Shown in pieces: positions 40,340-50,037 of a DNA stretch of 64,000 nt. How positions within the stretch are numbered: position 1 is the first letter of the stretch; every line of letters begins with the position of its first letter. Under the pieces are notes generated by a model, which saw nothing but the letters and a program-made list of their open reading frames with translations, was not told the origin of the DNA and did not search any database. The position numbers and the translations under genes are program-made. Source of the DNA: Mesorhizobium sp. M7A.F.Ca.US.008.03.1.1 (GTDB lineage: Bacteria > Pseudomonadota > Alphaproteobacteria > Rhizobiales > Rhizobiaceae); NCBI RefSeq assembly GCF_003997495.1, contig NZ_RZRU01000016.1, forward strand, positions 87,126 to 151,125. Reading direction: 5' to 3'.

Positions 40340-41095
40340 TCAGCGGCCGCCGCTTACATTCAGGATCGCGCCTGTCGTATAGGACGCGACGTCGGAGAGA
40401 AGATAGAGAACCGCGCCCGCGACTTCATCCACTGTACCGGCTCTTTTCATCGGCAGCAGGTCGCGAAACCGCTCCACCCGGTCCGGCTGCCCGCCGGAGG
40501 CGTGGATTTCGGTGTCGATGATACCCGGCCGCACCGCATTGACGCGGATGCCTTCCAGCGCCACCTCGCGGGCGAGCCCGATGGTGAAAGTGTCGATGGC
40601 GCCCTTGGAGGCGGCATAGTCGACATACTCGCCCGGCGAGCCCAGCACCGCCGCCGCCGACGAGATGTTGACGATCGATCCGCCCTCGCCACCGTGGCGG
40701 GTTGACATGCGTTTCACCGCCTCACGGGCGCACAGAAACGAGCCAACGACATTGATGCGCATCATGCGCTCCAGCCGCGAAACATCCATCTCGTCGACGC
40801 GCGCCTTGACATCGACGATGCCGGCATTGTTGACGAAGGCATCGAGCCGGCCATAGGCGCGGTCGACGGCGCCGAACATGGCCACGATATCGGCCTCGCT
40901 GCCGACGTCGCCCTTGACGGCAAAAGCCTCGCCACCGGCAGCCTTGATCTCGGCGACCAGCGCCTCGGCGGCATCCTGGTTCGAAGCGTAGTTGACCGCG
41001 ACCCGGTAGCCGGCCTTCGATCCAAGCCGGCAGATCGCGGCGCCGATGCCTCGGCTGCCGCCGGTGACCAACAGCACCTTGTGCGTCCCGCTCAT
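40340..41095 (-). CDS. Short-chain dehydrogenase/reductase (SDR)
   Basis: This NAD(P)-dependent oxidoreductase has 251 residues. It shows the cofactor motif LLVTGGSRGIGAAICRLG, the NNAG motif (LDAFVNNAGIVD) and the catalytic Ser with YxxxK (SIVNISSAAAV, EYVDYAASKGAIDTFT). The glucose/ribitol-type core is typical. The substrate is unknown. Its ATG overlaps the stop of the upstream secreted-protein gene (ATGA). It stands between sucB and lpdA in the TCA block. Confidence 0.9.
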   Translation of the reverse strand: MSGTHKVLLVTGGSRGIGAAICRLGSKAGYRVAVNYASNQDAAEALVAEIKAAGGEAFAVKGDVGSEADIVAMFGAVDRAYGRLDAFVNNAGIVDVKARVDEMDVSRLERMMRINVVGSFLCAREAVKRMSTRHGGEGGSIVNISSAAAVLGSPGEYVDYAASKGAIDTFTIGLAREVALEGIRVNAVRPGIIDTEIHASGGQPDRVERFRDLLPMKRAGTVDEVAGAVLYLLSDVASYTTGAILNVSGGR

Positions 41096-41601
41096 TCCTG
41101 GCATCCCTTCAAGGCAAACACATCCCACGGCACTTTCGAAAATCCGCTGCCGCCATAGGCTGAGGACTGGCGCAGCGACGGCCCGAGATCCGGCAGGATC
41201 AGCGTCTTCGGCGCCTCGACGCCTTCGGCCGGCAGCAGTCCGATGTTGCCCTTGTCATCCGTCGTGTAGATGACGCCATGCCAAGGCGTGCAGGCGGCAA
41301 GCTCCTCGCCGGTAACGTCGCCCTCGGGACATTTGTGCATCAGCGCGCCGTTCGGCCGCGACACGCCCTCGTTCCACATGACGATGCCGTTCAGCACCAC
41401 ATCGTTGTCGAGGATCATGCGGAACGTGTTGGTGACGGTCGCCGAGGTGCCGGTCGGGCTAAAGTCGATCTCGCTCCCGCTCTGGGTGTCACCATAGACG
41501 GCAAGCTCGATGGGGCAGGCTGCGATCGCCGCCGAACTCCCCGCAAGAAAAGCCAGCAATCCCGCCATAAATCCGATCATGGGCGAAGCGATGTCTGTCA
41601 T
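41092..41601 (-). CDS. Secreted protein of unknown function
   Basis: The 169-residue product has a signal peptide (PMIGFMAGLLAFLAGSSAAI, with cleavage near AIA/AC). The mature domain is beta-rich with four or more Cys (ACPIELAVYG, LMHKCPEGD, LAACTPWHGV, ending LKGCQE), suggesting disulfides. A conserved-looking region is TSATVTNTFRMILDNDVVLN. I cannot name the family. The gene is coupled on both sides: TAATG with the DUF4241 gene and ATGA with the SDR gene. Confidence 0.75.
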   Translation of the reverse strand: MTDIASPMIGFMAGLLAFLAGSSAAIAACPIELAVYGDTQSGSEIDFSPTGTSATVTNTFRMILDNDVVLNGIVMWNEGVSRPNGALMHKCPEGDVTGEELAACTPWHGVIYTTDDKGNIGLLPAEGVEAPKTLILPDLGPSLRQSSAYGGSGFSKVPWDVFALKGCQE

Positions 41602-42323
41602 TAATTGCTCTGGTTGCTCTCGCGGCCGTCGGCGTTTTCGAGCACCTCGAAATCGGTCATCAAGACCAACGGCTCGCCAGCCGCGTCCAGTCCCCAGAAG
41701 GAATAATAGTTCCCATCACCCCAGCCAGTGTCGAACATCGCTATATTAAGCGGATTTCCATCAACCGGATTGTCCATGCGGAACCTGTCGAACGAGCATG
41801 CAACGTCAGCAAGATAACCGTCGAGTTCCTCCGGGTCAGACATCAGCGTCAGAATTGATTTGTCCATGAACGAAGCAACATTGTCATCGACAATAAATCC
41901 GGACTTCCAGGACGACGTGCCGACATCGCGAACGAAGGCAGCCAATTCCCACCGCACTGGCAAGCCAGTGTCAAACCGCAGCACCGCTGCGGCAACACGG
42001 CCTTGCGCCTCAAGCAACGTAATTGGATAGCATCCCGGTCTGACCTTGCGGCTAAACACAGGCCGTTCCAGCCCGGTAATCAGTGGATCGCAAGCGATGA
42101 TTTCGCCAGTCGGCAGCTCAAGATCACCGATCGCGGTGACGATGATCTTCCGTTTCGCCATCTCGGCTTCGCTGAGAGCGAAGACACCGAGATTGCTGTT
42201 CTCCGACGGCGGACCCCATTCAATTGATTTCTCCGGCGAGGGAGCAGCGACCGAGTCTGTTGGCCGAAAAATCCGAAGCCCGCGACCCAGCGCGAACCCG
42301 AACCGTTCCAGCCAACCGCTCAC
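41601..42323 (-). CDS. DUF4241-family protein
   Basis: The 240-residue protein matches DUF4241 by its central and C-terminal pattern: GDLELPTGEIIACDPLITG, then VRPGCYPITLLEAQGRVAAA and the end FDTGWGDGNYYSFWGLDAAG followed by LVLMTDFEVL. DUF4241 proteins are often tied to contact-dependent toxin immunity and other bacterial competition loci, but a function is not established. No toxin gene is adjacent. It begins 16 bases after the sucB stop, and its TAA overlaps the next ATG. Confidence 0.75.
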   Translation of the reverse strand: MSGWLERFGFALGRGLRIFRPTDSVAAPSPEKSIEWGPPSENSNLGVFALSEAEMAKRKIIVTAIGDLELPTGEIIACDPLITGLERPVFSRKVRPGCYPITLLEAQGRVAAAVLRFDTGLPVRWELAAFVRDVGTSSWKSGFIVDDNVASFMDKSILTLMSDPEELDGYLADVACSFDRFRMDNPVDGNPLNIAMFDTGWGDGNYYSFWGLDAAGEPLVLMTDFEVLENADGRESNQSN

Positions 42324-42339
42324 GGCGAGACCAGCCCGA

Positions 42340-43626
42340 TCACAAATCGAGCACCAGCCGTTCCGGATCCTCCAGGCTTTCCTTGACGCGAACCAGGAAG
42401 GTCACCGCTTCCTTGCCGTCGACGATGCGGTGATCGTAGCTCAGCGCCAGGTACATCATCGGCCGGATCACGATCTGGCCGCCGACCACCACGGGCCGAT
42501 CCTGGATCTTGTGCATGCCGAGAATGCCCGACTGCGGCGCGTTGAGGATCGGCGTCGACATCAGCGACCCATAAACGCCGCCGTTGGAAATCGTGAACGT
42601 ACCGCCTTGCATGTCGGCGACCGACAGCTTGCCGTCGCGCGCGGCGATGCCCAGGCGGCCGATGTCCTTCTCGATCTCGGCGATCGACATCTGGTCGGCA
42701 TTACGCACCACCGGCACGACAAGACCCTTCTCGGTGCCGACGGCGACGCCGATATGGGCATAGTTCTTGAAGATGATGTCGGTGCCGTCGATCTCGGCAT
42801 TGACCGAAGGGATTTCCTTCAGCGCGTGGGTTACCGCCTTGGTGAAGAAGCCCATGAAGCCGAGCTTCACACCATGCTTCTTCTCGAACACATCCTTGTA
42901 CTTGGTCCTCAGCGCCATCACCGCTGACATGTCGACCTCGTTAAAGGTGGTCAGCATGGCGGCGGTCGACTGCGCTTCCTTGAGGCGGCGCGCGATGGTC
43001 TGGCGCAATTTGGTCATGCGCACGCGCTCTTCACGCGACGCATCGTCGCCCGAGGACGGTGCGCGGACGGCAACCGGTGCAGGTGCCGGTGCGGCTTTTG
43101 GCATCTCGGCCGGCTGCGACGGCGCGCCCTTGGAGATGGCATCGAGCACGTCGCCCTTCAGCACCTGGCCGCGCTTGCCCGAACCGGAGATCTGGTCGAC
43201 CGAGAGATTGCTTTCGGCGATCAGCTTTGCCGCCGCCGGCGCCGGCGGCATGCTGCGCGGCTCGACCGAACCGGCGTCGCCGGCGATCTTGGCGGTCTCG
43301 GCCGCAGCCTGCTTGCCGGTCGATGCCGCATCCGGCGACGAGGCCTGCGACACCGCCTGCGGCTTGGTCGCCGGAGCAGCGGCCGCGCCACCTGCCGAAA
43401 TCGAACCCAGCAGCGCGCCGACACCGACTGTCTCACCTTCCTTGACGGTGATCTCACCCAGCGTGCCGGCGGCGGCGGCAGGCACCTCCACCGTCACCTT
43501 GTCGGTCTCGAGCTCGACCAGCGGTTCATCGGCGGCGATTGTGTCGCCAACCTTCTTGAACCATTTGCCGACGGTCGCTTCAGTGACGGATTCGCCGAGA
43601 GTGGGAACGCGGATTTCGGTAGCCAT
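42340..43626 (-). CDS. sucB: Dihydrolipoyl succinyltransferase (E2)
   Basis: E2 of the 2-oxoglutarate dehydrogenase complex has 428 residues. The lipoyl domain (1-80) carries the lipoylated lysine in ELETDKVTVEVPA. An Ala/Pro-rich linker leads to the peripheral-subunit-binding domain (SVDQISGSGKRGQVLKGDVL), and the catalytic core ends with ALSYDHRIVDGKEAVTFLVR, where His and Asp are catalytic. It lies 47 bases after sucA. All parts of the complex except the E3 gene are contiguous. Confidence 0.96.
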   Translation of the reverse strand: MATEIRVPTLGESVTEATVGKWFKKVGDTIAADEPLVELETDKVTVEVPAAAAGTLGEITVKEGETVGVGALLGSISAGGAAAAPATKPQAVSQASSPDAASTGKQAAAETAKIAGDAGSVEPRSMPPAPAAAKLIAESNLSVDQISGSGKRGQVLKGDVLDAISKGAPSQPAEMPKAAPAPAPVAVRAPSSGDDASREERVRMTKLRQTIARRLKEAQSTAAMLTTFNEVDMSAVMALRTKYKDVFEKKHGVKLGFMGFFTKAVTHALKEIPSVNAEIDGTDIIFKNYAHIGVAVGTEKGLVVPVVRNADQMSIAEIEKDIGRLGIAARDGKLSVADMQGGTFTISNGGVYGSLMSTPILNAPQSGILGMHKIQDRPVVVGGQIVIRPMMYLALSYDHRIVDGKEAVTFLVRVKESLEDPERLVLDL

Positions 43627-43673
43627 TGTGCCTGTCCGTTTTCTTTCGGTTCTGTTGTTCGCCCAGATCTTCT

Positions 43674-46661
43674 CTATTCACCAAGCGCGTCTTCGAGCAA
43701 GGCGGCGAGCTGGGCTAGATGCTTCGACATCAACCCGGTCGCCGGCGAGGCGGCGGCCGGACGGCCGGTGTAGCGCACCCGCTGATGCTTGGCGTCGATA
43801 TGCGCCAGCACCCATTCCAGATACGGGTCGATGAACGACCAGGCGCCCATGTTCTTGGGCTCCTCCTGGCACCACACCATCTCGGCATTGCGGAACCGCG
43901 ACAGTTCGGTGATCAGCGCCTTGGCCGGGAACGGATAAAGCTGCTCGACGCGCAGCAGATAGATGTCGTTGATGCCGCGCTTCTCGCGCTCCTCATAAAG
44001 GTCGTAATAGACCTTGCCCGAACAAAGCACGACGCGGCGGATCTTTGAATCCTTGACCAGCTTGATCGCCTGTCCGGAAAGCAGCTGCGCATCGTCCCAC
44101 AGCAGCCGGTGGAATGAGCTTTCGCCCGAGATTTCCGGCAGCGTCGACACTGCCCGTTTATGGCGCAGCAGCGACTTCGGCGTCATCAGGATCAGCGGCT
44201 TGCGGAAGTCGCGCTTCAACTGCCGGCGCAGGATGTGGAAGTAGTTGGCCGGCGTCGTGCAATTGGCCACTTGCATGTTGTCTTCGGCGCAAAGCTGAAG
44301 GAAGCGTTCGAGCCGGGCCGAGGAATGTTCCGGACCCTGGCCTTCATAGCCATGCGGCAACAGGCACACGAGGCCCGACATTCTGAGCCACTTGCGTTCG
44401 CCCGACGAGATGAACTGGTCGAACACCACCTGGGCACCGTTGGCGAAGTCGCCGAACTGCGCTTCCCAGAGCGTCAGCGCCTTCGGCTCGGCCAGGCTGT
44501 AGCCATATTCGAAGCCGAGCACCGCCTCTTCCGACAGCATCGAGTTGATGACTTCGTAGCCGGCCTGCGCGGCCGACAGATTGTTGAGCGGGATGTAGCG
44601 GGTTTCGTCGCGCTGGTCGTAGAGCACGGAATGGCGCTGCGAGAAGGTGCCGCGTTCGGAATCCTGCCCCGACAGGCGGATCGGATTGCCGTCGAGCAGG
44701 ATGGCGCCGAAAGCCAGCGCCTCGGCTGTCGACCAGTCGATGCCTTCGCCGGACTCGATCGCCTGGCGGCGGTTTTCGAGGAAGCGGATGATCGTCTTGT
44801 GCGCCTCGAAATCCTTCGGTACCTCGGTCAGCTTCTTACCGATTTCCTTCAGCGTCTTCACCGGCACGGCGGTCTTGCCGCGCCGCTGTTCATCCTGGTT
44901 GTCGGCGGTGCGCAGGCCCGACCAGGCGCCGTCCAGCCAATCGGCCTTGTTGGGCTTGTAGTGCTGGCCGACTTCCCATTCGGATTCCAGGTGCGCCCGC
45001 CAGTCGGCCTTGAGCTGGTCGAGCTCAGCCTGGCTGATGTGACCCTCGGCGATGAGGCGCTCGCCGTAGATCTGCACGGTCGTCTTATGGGTGCGGATGT
45101 TGCGGTACATGATCGGCTGGGTGAAGGCCGGCTCGTCGCCTTCATTGTGGCCGAAGCGGCGATAGCAGAACATGTCGACCACAACAGGCTTGAAGAACTT
45201 CATGCGGAATTCGATCGCCACCTTGGTGGCGTGCACCACAGCTTCCGGGTCGTCGCCATTGACGTGGAAGATCGGCGCCTCGATCATCTTGGCCACATCG
45301 GACGGATAGGGCGAGGAGCGCGAGAAGCGCGGGTTGGTGGTGAAGCCGATCTGGTTGTTGATGATGAAATGCAGCGTGCCGGCGACGCGGTGGCCGCGCA
45401 GGCCCGACAGGCCGAGGATTTCGGCAATCACGCCCTGGCCGGCAAAGGCGGCGTCGCCGTGCAAGAGCAGCGGCAGCACCTTGGCGCGCTCTTCCAGCGG
45501 CACGATCTCCTCGCGGCTGCGGCCGAACAGATAATCCTGCTTGGCGCGCGCCTTGCCCATCACCACCGGATCGACGATCTCCAGATGCGAGGGATTGGCG
45601 GTGAGCGACAGATGCACCTTGTTGCCGTCGAACTCGCGGTCCGACGAAGCGCCGAGATGGTACTTGACGTCGCCCGAGCCCTCGACCTCGTCGGGTGCGG
45701 CCGAGCCGCCCTTGAACTCGTGGAAGATGGCGCGGTGCGGCTTGGCCATCACCTGGGAGAGCACGTTCAACCGGCCGCGATGCGCCATGCCGAGCACGAT
45801 CTCCTTCATGCCGAGCTGGCCGCCCCGCTTGACGATCTGCTCCAGCGCCGGGATCAGCGCTTCGCTGCCATCGAGGCCGAAGCGCTTGGTGCCCTTGTAC
45901 TTGACGTCGATGAACTGCTCGAAGCCTTCGGCCTCGACCAGCTTCTGCAGGATCGCCTTCTTGCCGGTGGCGGTGAAGGTGATCTCCTTGTCGGCGCCTT
46001 CAATGCGGGCCTGGATCCAGGCCTTTTCCTCGGGGTCGGAAATATGCATGAACTCGACGCCGAGCGTCGAGCAATAGGTGCGCGTCAGGATTTCCAGCAT
46101 CTGCCGGATGGTGCCGAATTCGAGCCCGAGCACATTGTCGAGGAAGATCGGCCGGTCGTAATCGGCTTCGGTGAAGCCGTAATTCTCCGGCGACAGCTCG
46201 TTGTAATCCTCGAGCGGCTTGGCGATGCCGAGCGGGTCCAGATTGGCGTGCAGATGGCCGCGCATGCGGTAGGCGCGGATCATCATGATGGCGCGCACCG
46301 AATCGCGCGTCGCCTGGTGCACGTCGGCATCGGACAGGACGACGCCGTTGGTGACCGCCTTGTCCTTGACCTTCTTTTCGATCGTCTTCTCGACAATGCC
46401 CCAATTGCCGTCGAGCGCCGACACCAGTTCGCCATTGGCCTGTAGCGGCCAGGAGGGCTTGGCCCATGAAGCGCCCTTGGCATTCCTGCGCACATCGCCG
46501 GCATCGTCCTTCAGCCCGGCGAAGAACTCCTGCCATTCGGGATTGACCGAGGCTGGATCGTCCTCATAGGCGGCATAGAGCGCGTCGATATAGTCGGCGT
46601 TGCCGCCGTAAAGGAAAGAGGTGAGCGAAAATTGGTCGTTGGCCTGATCTTGTCTTGCCAT
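43674..46661 (-). CDS. sucA: 2-oxoglutarate dehydrogenase E1
   Basis: The thiamine-diphosphate-dependent decarboxylase subunit has 995 residues. The N-terminal segment (FSLTSFLYGGNADYIDALYA) binds E2. Marks of the catalytic part are IVLGMAHRGRLNVLSQVMAK, then LLHGDAAFAGQGVIAEILGL (ThDP and Mg site) and GYEGQGPEHSSARLERFLQL. The frame is open 33 codons upstream but that part is repeat DNA, so MARQDQANDQ at 46661 is the start. It is separated from sucD by 150 bp holding a CT-rich inverted repeat. Confidence 0.96.
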   Translation of the reverse strand: MARQDQANDQFSLTSFLYGGNADYIDALYAAYEDDPASVNPEWQEFFAGLKDDAGDVRRNAKGASWAKPSWPLQANGELVSALDGNWGIVEKTIEKKVKDKAVTNGVVLSDADVHQATRDSVRAIMMIRAYRMRGHLHANLDPLGIAKPLEDYNELSPENYGFTEADYDRPIFLDNVLGLEFGTIRQMLEILTRTYCSTLGVEFMHISDPEEKAWIQARIEGADKEITFTATGKKAILQKLVEAEGFEQFIDVKYKGTKRFGLDGSEALIPALEQIVKRGGQLGMKEIVLGMAHRGRLNVLSQVMAKPHRAIFHEFKGGSAAPDEVEGSGDVKYHLGASSDREFDGNKVHLSLTANPSHLEIVDPVVMGKARAKQDYLFGRSREEIVPLEERAKVLPLLLHGDAAFAGQGVIAEILGLSGLRGHRVAGTLHFIINNQIGFTTNPRFSRSSPYPSDVAKMIEAPIFHVNGDDPEAVVHATKVAIEFRMKFFKPVVVDMFCYRRFGHNEGDEPAFTQPIMYRNIRTHKTTVQIYGERLIAEGHISQAELDQLKADWRAHLESEWEVGQHYKPNKADWLDGAWSGLRTADNQDEQRRGKTAVPVKTLKEIGKKLTEVPKDFEAHKTIIRFLENRRQAIESGEGIDWSTAEALAFGAILLDGNPIRLSGQDSERGTFSQRHSVLYDQRDETRYIPLNNLSAAQAGYEVINSMLSEEAVLGFEYGYSLAEPKALTLWEAQFGDFANGAQVVFDQFISSGERKWLRMSGLVCLLPHGYEGQGPEHSSARLERFLQLCAEDNMQVANCTTPANYFHILRRQLKRDFRKPLILMTPKSLLRHKRAVSTLPEISGESSFHRLLWDDAQLLSGQAIKLVKDSKIRRVVLCSGKVYYDLYEEREKRGINDIYLLRVEQLYPFPAKALITELSRFRNAEMVWCQEEPKNMGAWSFIDPYLEWVLAHIDAKHQRVRYTGRPAAASPATGLMSKHLAQLAALLEDALGE

Positions 46662-46701
46662 TTTTGTCCGCGGAGCCTGGCTCCGTCTCCTTTTCAAAAG
46701 C

Positions 46702-46810
46702 GAATAGTGAGTGGTTATTAGTAAGTAGGGAAATGGGGATTTCCCCCACTCGTTCACCACTCATCCGTTCTTCCCTACTCACTACTCCCTATTCGCTACT
46801 TACTTACTCA
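46702..46810. repeat. CT/GA-rich inverted repeat between sucD and sucA
   Basis: GAATAGTGAGTGG...GTAGGGAA (46702-46732) pairs with TTCCCTACTCACTACTCCC (46771 on, to about 46794). Inside is GGGGATTTCCCCC, and after it a TACTTACTTACTCACT tract. It resembles the element at 85-176. It may reduce read-through from sucD into sucA, giving unequal amounts of the two complexes. Confidence 0.65.
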
Positions 46811-46811
46811 C

Positions 46812-47714
46812 TTAACCCTTGATCGCCTCGACCAAGGTCGTGCCCAGCCTTGCCGGCGACGGTGAAACTTTTATCCCGGCCGATTCCATCGCCGCGATCT
46901 TGTCTTCGGCGCCGCCCTTGCCGCCGGAGATGACCGCGCCGGCGTGACCCATGGTGCGGCCGGCCGGCGCCGTGCGCCCGGCGATGAAGCCGGCCATCGG
47001 CTTGCTTCGGCCACGCTTGGCTTCGTCCTTGAGGAACTGCGCGGCGTCTTCCTCGGCCGAACCGCCGATCTCGCCGATCATGATGATCGACTTGGTCTCG
47101 TCGTCGGCGAGGAACATCTCGAGCACATCGATGAACTCGGTGCCTTTGACGGGGTCGCCGCCGATACCGACGGCGGTGGTCTGGCCGAGACCGACATTGG
47201 TGGTCTGGAACACTGCCTCATAGGTAAGCGTTCCCGAGCGCGAGACAACGCCGACCGAGCCCTTGCGGAAGATGTTTCCGGGCATGATCCCGATCTTGCA
47301 TTCATTGGGGGTGAGCACGCCCGGGCAGTTCGGGCCGATCAGCCGCGACGTCGAGCGGTCGAGCCTGGCCTTGACCTTGATCATGTCCATCACCGGAATG
47401 CCTTCGGTGATGCAGATGATCAACGGGATCTCGGCCTCAATCGCTTCGAGGATAGCTTCGGCGGCACCCGCCGGCGGCACATAGACGACGGACGCGTTGG
47501 CACCGGTCTTTTCCTTGCCTTCGGCGACGGTGGCGAAGATCGGCAGGCTTTCGCCCTTGGTCCCGGTCCACGTCTCGCCACCCTTCTTGGGATGGATGCC
47601 CCCGACCATTTTCGTGCCGTGATAAGCCAGCGCCTGCTCAGTGTGGAACGTGCCGGTCTTGCCGGTCAGGCCCTGCACCAGCACCTTGGTGTTCTTGTCG
47701 ACGAGGATGGACAT
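46812..47714 (-). CDS. sucD: Succinyl-CoA synthetase alpha subunit
   Basis: The alpha subunit has 300 residues. It shows the CoA-binding start MSILVDKNTKVLVQGLTGKT and the phospho-histidine region AGRTAPAGRTMGHAGAVISG with the active His. The frame is open 61 codons upstream but that part lies in the toxin gene on another frame. ATG 47714 is 13 bases after the stop of the PIN toxin gene. In most relatives sucC directly precedes sucD, whereas here three genes separate them. Confidence 0.96.
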   Translation of the reverse strand: MSILVDKNTKVLVQGLTGKTGTFHTEQALAYHGTKMVGGIHPKKGGETWTGTKGESLPIFATVAEGKEKTGANASVVYVPPAGAAEAILEAIEAEIPLIICITEGIPVMDMIKVKARLDRSTSRLIGPNCPGVLTPNECKIGIMPGNIFRKGSVGVVSRSGTLTYEAVFQTTNVGLGQTTAVGIGGDPVKGTEFIDVLEMFLADDETKSIIMIGEIGGSAEEDAAQFLKDEAKRGRSKPMAGFIAGRTAPAGRTMGHAGAVISGGKGGAEDKIAAMESAGIKVSPSPARLGTTLVEAIKG

Positions 47715-47727
47715 TTTTGCGACCCGA

Positions 47728-48147
47728 TCAATGAGTACGGAAGGGATTGATGGCAACCACGGAACCGTAAGTCTGTCCGTGGTTGAGATCTTCGGTGTAA
47801 AGTACCTTGACGCCAAGGCGCTCGGCCGCGGCGATGATTGCGCCATCCCAATAAGAGATCTCGTATCGCTGCGCGTTCTCGATGCCTCGCATGACAACCG
47901 CGCTGTCCAGATCCTGGCAGGGCTTCATGGAGATCGCGGCGACCCACTCGGCCGCTTTCGCCGGCGCCAGTACCGCATCCGCTCGCTTGGTCACATTCAC
48001 ATAAAACTCTTGCAGCACCTGCGCGGAGGTCGAATAGTCTTCCTTGGCAATCAATTCCACGGCGCGCTCATATTTCGCACGCTCGGATTTGTGTCCGATG
48101 GCGGCATAGACGAGAATGTTCGTGTCAAGGAAGCACTCAGCGATCAT
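47728..48147 (-). CDS. PIN-domain toxin (VapC-like)
   Basis: This is a PIN-fold ribonuclease toxin of 139 residues. The four acidic residues are all present: Asp8 (AECFLDTNILVYAA), Glu47 (STSAQVLQEFYVN), Asp101 (SYWDGAIIAAAERL) and Asp120 (VLYTEDLNHGQ). The toxin ATG lies inside the end of the antitoxin gene (11-base overlap). It would cleave RNA if freed from its partner. Base composition looks less GC-rich than the flanking suc genes, a sign of transfer. It lies within the sucC-sucD interval. Confidence 0.9.
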   Translation of the reverse strand: MIAECFLDTNILVYAAIGHKSERAKYERAVELIAKEDYSTSAQVLQEFYVNVTKRADAVLAPAKAAEWVAAISMKPCQDLDSAVVMRGIENAQRYEISYWDGAIIAAAERLGVKVLYTEDLNHGQTYGSVVAINPFRTH

Positions 48148-48367
48148 AGAGTTCTTCCCGGTTCCACTTCTTGCTGCCCATATCTCCCGCCGCTTCGCGG
48201 GCGAGCCTCAAAAGGGCTTGCCGTGCGTCGTCCTTGGCATGCCGCTTCGCGGCCACTGTTGCAAAAAACTCCCGCACCATGCCGTTGACTGTCGTTCGCT
48301 GTTCGGCGGCCGTCAGTTTGACCTGCTCCAGAATCTCGTCTTCGACGGCCAGGGTGATGTTCTTCAT
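48137..48367 (-). CDS. Ribbon-helix-helix antitoxin
   Basis: This 76-residue protein has an N-terminal ribbon-helix-helix DNA-binding domain (MKNITLAVEDEILEQVKLTA then AEQRTTVNGMVREFFATVAA) and a polar C-terminal tail (RHAKDDARQALLRLAREA) that should wrap the toxin. ATG 48367 is used because the strand begins there; the upstream extension is not RHH-like. It precedes and overlaps the PIN toxin gene, the usual order. An inverted repeat 21-47 bases upstream is a good operator for autoregulation. Confidence 0.85.
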   Translation of the reverse strand: MKNITLAVEDEILEQVKLTAAEQRTTVNGMVREFFATVAAKRHAKDDARQALLRLAREAAGDMGSKKWNREELYDR

Positions 48368-48387
48368 GTCTCTTTCTCCTGCAAATT

Positions 48388-48414
48388 CCACACAGCATAT
48401 GTGTAACTGTGTGG
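48388..48414. promoter_or_regulatory. Operator-like inverted repeat of the toxin-antitoxin pair
   Basis: CCACACAG (48388-48395) and CTGTGTGG (48407-48414) are perfect 8-bp inverted repeats around CATATGTGTAA, so three or four short CACA/TGTG half-sites are present. It lies 21-47 bases upstream of the antitoxin ATG, in the 57-base gap after the cupin gene. Ribbon-helix-helix proteins bind such paired half-sites. Confidence 0.65.
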
Positions 48415-48424
48415 CCATCGCAAG

Positions 48425-48796
48425 TTACAGCTGCTTCAGATCGGCGACGGTGAGGTCGCTCTTGGCGTTGCCGGTGTTGAGCGTCGTCGCCGGCTCGAAC
48501 ATCAGCACGACAGGCTCTTCGCTGAGCGAGCGCGGGCGATGCTCGACGGCACGCGGCACGACGATGAACTCGCCGCTGGAGAGCTCCACCGTGCCGTCGC
48601 GAAAGTCGATGGCGATGCGGCCGCGCAGCACGAGGAAGGCCTCGTCCTCATTGTCATGTGCGTGCCAGTCGAAGACGTCGCCGAACTTGGCGATCTTGAC
48701 CTGGGACTCGTTGACGTCGCCGGCGATATGCGGATCGAAGACCTTTTTGATCTTTTGATCCGCCGCCTCGACCAGGTTTATCTTGCGCGGAGGCAC
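48425..48796 (-). CDS. Single-domain cupin protein
   Basis: This 123-residue protein has one cupin barrel. Metal-ligand motifs are FDWHAHDNEDEAFLVLRGRI (His, His, Glu) and GEFIVVPRAVEHRPRS (late His). The N-terminus MPPRKINLVEAADQKIKKVF is distinctive of a small cupin family linked to mannose-6-phosphate-isomerase-like proteins. The function is unknown. It starts four bases after the sucC stop and is likely translated from the sucC message. The toxin-antitoxin pair follows. Confidence 0.88.
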   Translation of the reverse strand: MPPRKINLVEAADQKIKKVFDPHIAGDVNESQVKIAKFGDVFDWHAHDNEDEAFLVLRGRIAIDFRDGTVELSSGEFIVVPRAVEHRPRSLSEEPVVLMFEPATTLNTGNAKSDLTVADLKQL

Positions 48797-48800
48797 CAGA

Positions 48801-49994
<1,194 letters not shown>

Positions 49995-50037
49995 CTGGAT
50001 GGTCTCCGGATCGACTGGGGGTTCACTTACTGGAGAT

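Noticed and set aside
44160..46445. Plus-strand frame of 761 codons opposite sucA
   Set aside because: It is a pure shadow of sucA; its composition is His/Arg/Leu-rich and it lacks a ribosome-binding site.
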